Shown here: positions 56,004 through 64,000 of the stretch, piece by piece | Position numbering within the stretch: the first letter of the stretch is position 1 | Layout: every line of letters begins with the position of its first letter | NCBI RefSeq assembly: GCF_949628265.1 | Contig: NC_088790.1 | Span: forward strand, 9,118,545-9,182,544 | Direction of reading: 5' to 3' | DNA from: Cloeon dipterum | Taxonomy: Eukaryota; Arthropoda; Insecta; Ephemeroptera; Baetidae | Length of the DNA: 64,000 nt | Program-made: the position numbers and the translations under genes | Notes under the pieces: model-generated | Seen by the model: the letters and a program-made list of their open reading frames with translations, nothing else | Told to the model about the DNA's origin: nothing | The model's database searches: none

Positions 56004-58957
56004 GTAAGGTTTCATTAAAGTTCTCTCTACGGAGTGAAATGAAAAGATTATATTTTAATTGCAGTTGTGATATCACAAATAGTATGGAATAAGGTTAAAT
56101 TAATTTTGAAATTAAAATTAAATTTTTTTCATTTCATACCTTGTCGCAAAGTTAATGGCTCCCTGGTAGCGAATGATCTTGACTCCTGAAAGTTGCTTGG
56201 CTGCTCTGTACCTGTTGACGTCGAGATAGAGGTCTGTCCCTGGAATATTGCCCACCAGACAGGTGTAGGCCTTCAGACCCTGAAGGAAGATGGCGCCGAT
56301 GGAGAGGATGATGCCAATGAGCAGGCCGTAGTCGATATCGATTATCACTACACAAAGGAACACGATGATCCAAACTAAACCGTCGAGACGAGAGTGGCGC
56401 CAGAAACGTGGCAGGTCGGTCACTTGCATCAGGATTTTTCGCAGGGCAAACATGATGATGGATGCCAACACTGACTGTAATAAGGGAATTATTTTTTATT
56501 TAGAAAAATAGTATGAAGTTTGTGTAAGTTAATAATTTTTTTAGTTTTATACAACTTTAAATAAACCTGACCATTTTTTTTATTTTACCTGCGGTAAAGG
56601 CTCAAAAAAGTCTGCTATCCACAATAAAACTATGACTATGATGCCCGCAGCTATGAGAGCAGTGAACTGCGTTTTCCCACCGACACCCCTGAGCACCATA
56701 CTCCTGGACAGAGAGGCACCGTAAACAATGCAGGCGAAGATCGAGCCAAAAAAGTTGCCTACGGCCTGGAATGAAACCAAATTTCTACCGGTTTACTCAA
56801 GAAAATAGTACAATTTTACATGGGCAAGGAATTCCTGGTTTGGATCGACCTCATAGTTTTCTCCTTCAGCCAAAATAAATGCCATCGACATTGAAACTGC
56901 GTAGGCCACAACGGCGGTCACAAAACTATTCAGCAAGAGTTCCTTGAACAGGTACAAATAGGGAAACGTCGGGCCAGGAATTCTGTAGGCATAAAAGCAG
57001 AAGCGATATAAAAGTAAAGTGCGCTGCATGACCAATCACAGTTAAAATAGGGCACGCGGACAAAAAGAAACGCAACCTCTTTGCGGGGAAATATCTTTTA
57101 AATGTATGCAAAATTTGCTGTTTAGGAAAAAAATGAATTTGAATATTTAATAAAATCTAAGAAAAACTTAATCTCTGTACTCTGTGGAAAATTAAATCTG
57201 GAGATTTTTAGCTATTATATAGTGAAAATTATATGAGGAAAATTCAAATGACGACACGTTCTCGTAATGTACAGCAGGAAATTTCCCTTGATTGATTCTC
57301 ATTTCAGAAAACTCACAATTTTTATTTCTTTGAAATTAGCTTTTCATAGATGACGATTGAGGGTATTTTTGGGCAGGTAAATTTTCGTGATGGAAGGTTA
57401 AAATCACATGTAGGTCGCGAGGAGTGGCGAGATACCGTCATTCGTATCCTAATTTTGATTTTACAATCAAATCAGCAACTGGATGTTTTGTATTTAAAAA
57501 ATATTTTGGAGACAACATTTCACTCTGACATATAGCTAACCAAGTTAGTTGAGCTTACCCTTTCGGAATGAAGCCAATGTCCACAGTGTGATAATTTTTC
57601 TTGAGCTCAAGACCTGTTGCTGCAAAAACACCTGCCACAATCAACACCAGTTCCATGGGGAATGGGATTTTAGTATATTTCTCCAGCCATGGCTAAAAAC
57701 CGTAATGGGACGTTATTAAAATTAAGCAGAATAAATTTCATAATAACTTTATATAGAATTTGAAAGTGAAACCACACAATACCTTCAAAACGTAAAAGTT
57801 AAATATTAGTACAGCCAGGCAAATAACAGTTAGGATGATTGCAGTAAAAATTGCTGGTCTGGTATATTCCGTTGAGTAGATAAGCAGTTTGAACATGTCG
57901 ATCCAGGTCTATAAAATTTTTTAAGTGTTTATGTTGAAAAAGGTGTAAATAATAATTCTTACATATATGATATTCAAAGGACCGGAGTATCTCTTGGGCT
58001 TGACACCGACTGCTGCCTTAATCTGCGAGGTGAAAATGTGCACACCGGCGCCGCAGATGAAGCCGTTGACCAGTGCGTCCGACAAAAGAGAGCAGACGAT
58101 GCCCATCCGAAAGAAGTACATGATGAACTGAAATACAGAATTGTATTTATTGTGATTTATATTGGGATGACTGGCTCTCACGTGGAAAAAGGAGACTATC
58201 AGCGTAACAGACGTGCCGACCTCTATATCTGTATACATCACGTTCTTCTCAATCCATGTTCCGTTTACCTCCATGGACACAGTATGTGTGAAAGCAGGAT
58301 TTTTAGAAAATTCTGCTACAGAACGCCCAACCAGAAGTGTAATCACAGCAAATGTACCTAAAAATTTTAATATTTGGTTTCTGAGAGACAAAAGATTCGT
58401 CCTTCCGTGGATTTATTTAAATATTTTTTTTTCAAAGATTACCCCGTGAGCCACATGCAAAGGCAACGAATATATTTTTAAATCTTTCTTGGCAGCTTTG
58501 CGTACCCATGGAATTGTGTCTTGAAGTTCCGAAGAAGAAGTAGGCAATGTTAGGAAAGAGGGCCATATAAATGCCCGTGACGGCTGGCACGCCGGCCAGA
58601 AGGGCGTACCCTAGACCCTGAGGAATGTGCATGATGGCGACGGTGACCCCTGCGATCACGTCGCATGGAAAGTCCAGTTTCCAATCGTATGATGGCAGCC
58701 ATTGGAATATGGGGAAGATTCCGCGAATTATTTTCAAAGGCCGAACATCACCACAGTTGCTTTTGAAGAAATGCTTGATTCCTGCAACGAAAAACTTTTG
58801 AGCAACTTCTTTTTATACATCTGGCAAGCTAACTATTGATCTTCGGTTTGGCGTAGTCCGTTGCCTCGTGCAGATTTTCCTGGCTGTAGTATGGTCTGTT
58901 GATATGAAGATCAGATGTGTGAGGGTGGTAGTAAACTGATGGCTCAGTGAGAGCCAT
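55069..58957 (-). CDS. SLC26 family anion (sulfate) transporter with STAS domain
   Basis: Sixteen exons fit in phase: 58834-58957, 58506-58781, 58182-58357, 57963-58127, 57783-57908, 57559-57692, 56820-56982, 56589-56765, 56140-56474, 55708-55816, 55547-55642, 55360-55486, 55177-55295, 55069-55119, with two further short joins possible. It starts MALTEPSVYYHPH. The sulfate-transporter signature region is WKLDFPCDVIAGVTVAIMHI, PQGLGYALLAGVPAVTGIYM and GTSRHNSMG. Many membrane helices follow (for example SMSMAFILAEGENYEV, FFEPLPQ). A C-terminal STAS domain has the strand-helix motif TYCIILDFYSMSSIDPAGSG, preceded by a charged basic insertion (QKEKRRKNREMKK). SLC26 proteins exchange sulfate, chloride, bicarbonate or other anions at the plasma membrane. 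The exact substrate cannot be read from sequence. Confidence 0.85.
55903..56016. repeat. (AT)n microsatellite flanked by a perfect 17-bp inverted repeat
   Basis: An AT dinucleotide run of roughly 70 bp (about 55930-56000) lies between AATGAAACCTTACATTA (55903-55919) and its exact reverse complement TAATGTAAGGTTTCATT (56000-56016). The block is inside an SLC26 intron. It would form a long hairpin and may be a MITE with an expanded AT core. Confidence 0.85.
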
Positions 58958-61900
58958 TGCTGTTACAAACAGAAAGCCAATATTAAAACACTTATTCCAG
59001 ATTGAGTAGGTCAGTATTTGGAATTTATATATAAATTTTAAAGATTTAAGATTTTAGAAAACAGTTTGGGCGCTTTTTCGTGCTTTTGAATTGCCTGCTG
59101 ATTGTGAGAGGGCAATGCTTTTCCGAAACTTTCCTGTGTTTTATATTTCTGTATAGGTTCCGCAAAGATGTTAATTTATTATTGCATAAGTATGGAGTTT
59201 GGTTTCTCATATAGGTTATTCCTTCAAACTTCAAATCAACTTAACTACGTATCCATTAGACAGTTTATTGCGAAAAGTTATTTTATACCTGCTAAAATAG
59301 GGATTTTAAAACCATACACCATCCAATGATAGGGGTTTCGTATCTTTTTTTAAACCAAATCTTGCAAGAAATAGTATCGATTTGATTTTAGTATAACGCG
59401 CGCATTACAGTACAGTTAACATTTTGACTATTGTACTTGAAGGACATTTGAACAACAAACCACCTACAACGTAGACATTCTTGAAAAATGCCAAATGAAG
59501 GCAGAGAAGCACGCAAGGTTTGTCATAAATGGTCAGATGAACTTAAATGCGGGGTTAGCTCCTCAGCCCCTATGGGCAGGAAGCTTATGAGTTATTAGGG
59601 TTGCAACTAATATAATAGCCGTGACTAGAGATTAGCAGGACATTTCTGTAGGAATATATAAAAATTAACGGTCCGCCACACACCGAGGAAGCTGCATTTA
59701 ATTTTTTTCTGACAACCGTGATAACCTTAACCATCCCATCAACGTGTTTTTATAACACTTTAATTGTAAATTCTCATAAAAAAATAGGTAATTTATGTTG
59801 ACTATTGGGAAAATTCTAGTCATTTAAGCAATTCAGCTCGCGGTAAATTATTAAACACTCGTCTTGATTTTGGTTGCGGCTCAATATTGCTAGCGGATGA
59901 AAAAGTACTGCGCCGCTTCATCGCCATTTCTCTAATGACCACAGAGATAATAGGAAGAAAAAGGTTTCAATCCATCGACTCCCAAAACGTGTGTAGTTTT
60001 CACTTTTTAGAAAATTAATGAATTAATGTGCATCCACGAGTGATTTGTGCTTTTAAGCATCTCGGCGATTTACAGTAGAGAGCAGACATGGAAATGCAAC
60101 CTAAGGCTCAGCATCGCCCGCATCGCATATGTGTTAGTTTTTGTTGATTGATGTTGATCTTTTTTGCACTTTTTATCCCTGTCCGAGGACCGGGAAGAGC
60201 GCGCACTGTGCTAGCACGGATGCTGAAACCCGGGTCCCAATAACACCGCGAACGGATAACATGGGCACACGAGGCCGCACAGGGACCCAGCCCACTGAAG
60301 GGCCACTTGCCTCCGCACCGAGGACTTTTTTTAATTGAATCTTGATTTCCTTTATCATCTAGTGAGCGTCGCGAGAGGATTTTAATGATTTTATTATTAA
60401 ACAATCCAAATCCATACATTTAAACAACCCCCTAATATTGTAGGATAAATATTTTCTCGTCGACAATAGAGCACGCCGGGAAGTCAAGAGAATAGAGATA
60501 AATTATTTTGACGCAAACAGAGCCAGGTATGCGGTCGTTTTTTTCGTGATAGTATCCGTCAACGTGACAAGAATGTTGCAAAATAAGTCCGTGTGAGAGC
60601 TAACTTTTTTCGTAGAATTGCGTCCGCGCGTGCTTGAACTTTCTCGCCGTGTTATTTAAAAGGGTAGCATCTCCAAGTTAACCAAAGCGCGGGTTTGAAA
60701 TTTTTACGAGGTGGTTCACAAGGCTGAAATTGATTTCCAAATTTGCTAGGCTCAATTTCCGAATTCATTTAGCCTCGTCACAATCCACTAAATCAAACGT
60801 ACAAAAATTGATCTACTGCACTGTGAAATCATAGCATGCACAAAAGTTTCGTTTATTTGCCTCTTGTCGTTAGTTAAAAAATAATTATTTTTCACTGTGT
60901 TCCTTTCAATTCAAGCCAATTCAAAATTGTTTTACATATACCATGTAATTCTCTGCTGGTGCTCATTAAACTTTCTAAATTTATTTTTCAATGAAATAAA
61001 TAAATGCATGCGGAGCCATCAAATGTCAAATCACTAATACTATTTTTTATGTATTACCCTTATATTAATTGTGTTATAAGGACATGATCAGACAGCTAAT
61101 AATAAGCTTTATCAATCCAAATAAAATTGTACAATCCAAAGATCGATCAATTGCTGTATAAGGACACTGCTGCATATATATTCAGCCTACCTGATATTGA
61201 TATCGCTCACAAAGACCGTTCAAATTCACTCTGCTCCTTTTTGATTCCGATTTCCCCGAGCTGTGGTGGACGACTGACTTGTTTATGCAAAAGAGCTCAC
61301 TTTTTAAGCTATCGTCACTAATTTGTAAATCGCCTTTTTCGAAACGCCATAATCCTCCAGATAAAACCTCCCTCTATCAGTTAGTTGCGAACCGCGGGTG
61401 GTCAATTCTGACAATTATGTATTTGAACTAACAACACATGCTAAATGTTTGTGTGTTTTTTACTCGCAAGACGTCAGAATCGCGTAAATCCTTACGAGGG
61501 GGAAGGGGATCTTCCGCCAACTTTCTTCGTTTATCGCAATATTGTTTTACGCACCGCACATATTTTGTTTTTGACCTAAATGTTATGTTCAAATCAAACG
61601 CAAGCTGTTCTTAATTGCCACGATTGAGTTAAGTCTTGAAATTAAAAATTATGCTTCTTTCAACCCAACACACAGCTTTTGAATTTCAGAATAATTATTG
61701 TAAAAATTATCTTTAGAACTTGCAATGTGCTTTTTTCTTCCTCATATCATTTGCTTCAGAACCCTCATCCCTTTGCCTTCACAGTTTTACCCTAAACTCC
61801 TTTCCGACGCACATTCAACGACCTGGATCATCGTGATGTACAAGAAGATGAAAGACGATGATGATTTATTGATGAATGAATTTTATTAAAAAAGATTGAG

Positions 61901-64000
61901 TAAAACCTATAATAATTTTTGGGTAGTGCCTTCAACAACAGACCAACCAGATAAGGTCTTGGTATAACCCAAAATATTCTGCTTCTTTCACATGCGCCTC
62001 GCAAAGGTAGTAAAACTGTGCCGCTGAACAGTCAAGTAGAGCGGGTAGCCTATCATTTATCAATCATCTCAATTATTCCTCATTCCTATCGCATTCTTGC
62101 CTTTTTTCATGCACTTTAAAACGTAAAATAATGCGTTTAAAAAAAATATATGTTTTAGGAAATAAAAAATATCTTTCCAAATTTGGCATTTGAAATGTAG
62201 GATTATATAGCTTTTGCATTGCATAAAAAATCCTGCATTGATCCAGAGTAACTCTGATTAATTTGACCTATATTGGAGGTGATGGGGCATGGCTGTCAGG
62301 AGCTAAAACATGACCATTCTGGCTCCCAAATTCCATCTCATTCACAATTTTGTTTAAAAAAGCTCTGATTATTTCCTAGATTTTCTTTTTTTTATCATAA
62401 ATTTAAAAAAAAACGGAGAACGTCAATTGTAATTTTTCCTGACACTTCAAATTTGATGCAGAGTGGTTTTTGCTTATCAAGAAATTTGAATTTTTTAAAA
62501 TTGGTATTAAAGACGCCGACATTTTCGTTTCACATAGAATCAACAAAAACAATTTTTGTAATGATGTTATGCAATGCAACGCTCACTCAAGGTAACTGGG
62601 TCGCAACCTTATCATCCCCGGCTGAACCGGAGGCTATTTTTTAGATTTTTGTCGTGTACGTCAACGTCAGATACAAAAACCTTTCCCCCACGTTTTTGTT
62701 TTTGGTAAAAAACAAAAACGTGAAAGCTGATAATTTTATTTTTCATTTTTGACATGTGTGGCCTTGACACACACCCACACCCAGAAGGAGTTTTGAGTTA
62801 ATGTACGCAACTACGTGGTGGCACTTCCATACATGATTTTGCTCCTTAGAAACCTTGTTTTTTTAATTTGGAAGGCGCAAAATTTTAATTTCCTCGTAAT
62901 ATTTTGTTTCCATTTTTTTCTCAGATTGCTGGGTTTAAAACTCACAAAAAAAAACTAGTTAGAAGCAACAATCTATCTAAGATTCTTTATTGTAAGATCT
63001 GTAAAATACAATTAACTTGATACAAAGCTGAGTGACCTTCAATGGTGATTAGCCATATATTACTTACGCTATACATGCTGCTCGCTCAACTGGAAATACT
63101 CTGCACATGAATCCTTAGCCATCATCTTCAAAGTGAAATAAACGCTATTCTTTATTTTTAATTCATTATTTTAATACTGATTATGTAAGTTTTGATTTGT
63201 TTTTTAGAATTTTGCCCTGAATATTAAGCCGTTTTTTTATAAAATATTTGTCTCACCTAAAACTCTCTTAGTCTCAATTATTTAAAACAATCTTTAAGTG
63301 AAGTGTCTACCATCGAAATGCAGATAGCTTCTTTTCAAATCAATACCAAGAAATAGAGTTCTCAGCCAGCCGCGCTACGCCGTGCCAGCTCGCAAATTTT
63401 GGGTTACGTGGGCAGCCGCCAGCCGCCGGTGAAAAAGGGAAAAAAATTAAAGAGTGCAGGAGAGAAAAATGTCTTCGGGCCGTTAAGCACTATAAAACTT
63501 CACGTTTTAAATATTGTCAGCAGCGCCATTCGCCAGCCGCCGGTGAAAATGGCCAGCCACCGCTGGACAAAAAATTCGGCTAATCCGTTTCCGCCAGCCG
63601 CCACCTTAAATCTCGCGGCTGAGACCTCTACAAAGAAATAATTTTATAGAGGGACGATTGTTTGCCTAAATAGAAGGTTTCAAGTGAAAATAACAGCTCC
63701 TGCATATAGTTTGAATACCATAACTTAAATTACCAAAAATGGCCAAACAGCTTTCAAAAAGTGACGAAACGTTTTTTGTCAATTATAATATTTTTTTCCG
63801 AATTTTGAATTCAAAATGCATAGCATTTAGGCGTTGGTCCTCTTCGCATTTCCTAAAATATTTGCTCGTCATATCGATTTTTCTAGGCTAATTAAAAAAT
63901 TTGCACACGCATCTGTAGAAAGTTGGTCGCACTGCTACTATCGATCGGCTGCTCCACGCCACGCGCTGACTAAGACCCAGTCTGCCAGACCTGCCGCAGG
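58958..64000. other. 5 kb without a recognised gene
   Basis: Mostly AT-rich noncoding DNA, probably including the SLC26 promoter and 5' UTR. Two GC-rich islands stand out. 60170-60330 has no long ORF. 63360-63615 contains repeated CGCCAGCCGCCGGTGAAAA units. Short ORFs here have no domain and no consistent splice sites. A gene with introns starting beyond 64000 cannot be excluded. Confidence 0.45.
63398..63605 (+). repeat. short GC-rich imperfect repeat CGCCAGCCGCCGGTGAAAA
   Basis: The unit appears at about 63406-63426 and 63529-63549, with related shorter pieces GGCCAGCCACCG (about 63550) and CCGCCAGCCGCC (about 63590). It falls in an 80-codon plus-strand ORF whose composition reflects the repeat, so I do not call it coding. 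Confidence 0.45.

Noticed and set aside
61850-61890. GATGA-type low-complexity stretch as a possible microsatellite
   Set aside because: Too short and imperfect to report as a repeat.
63399-63641. 80-codon plus-strand ORF
   Set aside because: Its composition follows the GC-rich nucleotide repeat beneath it; no domain or splice support.

Overview
This window is animal nuclear DNA, most likely from an insect or another arthropod. It is AT-rich, has short introns (about 45 to 900 bp) with GT/AG borders, and carries BTB-zinc-finger, Tret1-like transporter, SLC26 and maT-like mariner sequences. I cannot name the species. Exon borders below were placed by eye from GT/AG signals and reading-frame continuity. 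No transcript data were available.

Layout. At 0.2-0.7 kb is a plus-strand transcript with two small mitochondrial-type membrane ORFs (PIGBOS1-like plus an unidentified one), convergent with UQCR11 (0.9-1.2 kb, minus). GOLM2/CASC4-like Golgi membrane protein follows (2.0-4.6 kb, minus). From 36.2 down to 7.6 kb lies one very large minus-strand BTB-C2H2 gene. Four common exons (34.86-36.2 kb) encode a BTB domain and linker, and a downstream array carries 21 apparently usable zinc-finger terminal exons plus at least six decayed ones. All the usable exons begin in the same splice phase, as expected for a lola- or tramtrack-like locus in which one promoter and one BTB domain are spliced to alternative DNA-binding ends. 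A carbohydrate sulfotransferase gene (26.5-27.8 kb, plus) is nested inside the array on the opposite strand. The array also shows exon birth (a roughly 1 kb duplication at 21.6-24.4 kb) and exon death (stops and lost cysteines).

From 37.6 to 43.9 kb are compact housekeeping genes: COA7 (plus), then APEX2, KDM8/JMJD5 and ALG14 (all minus).

From 44.6 to 50.9 kb is the second unusual locus (minus). A caspase with an intact His/Cys pair is followed about 450 bp later by a protein with a catalytically dead caspase-like domain, a NACHT ATPase and ankyrin repeats, that is, an NLR-like architecture. The two can be joined in frame by one candidate splice. The NACHT ORF has a frame break, and a maT-like mariner with one in-frame stop lies directly at the ankyrin end.

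At 51.8-54.4 kb is a sugar (trehalose-type) MFS transporter and at 55.1-59.0 kb an SLC26 anion transporter with a STAS domain (both minus). From 59 to 64 kb I see no gene. Dispersed repeats include a hairpin-forming MITE-like element in the BTB intron with relatives elsewhere, and a roughly 150-bp repeat shared by 12.7 and 51.1 kb.
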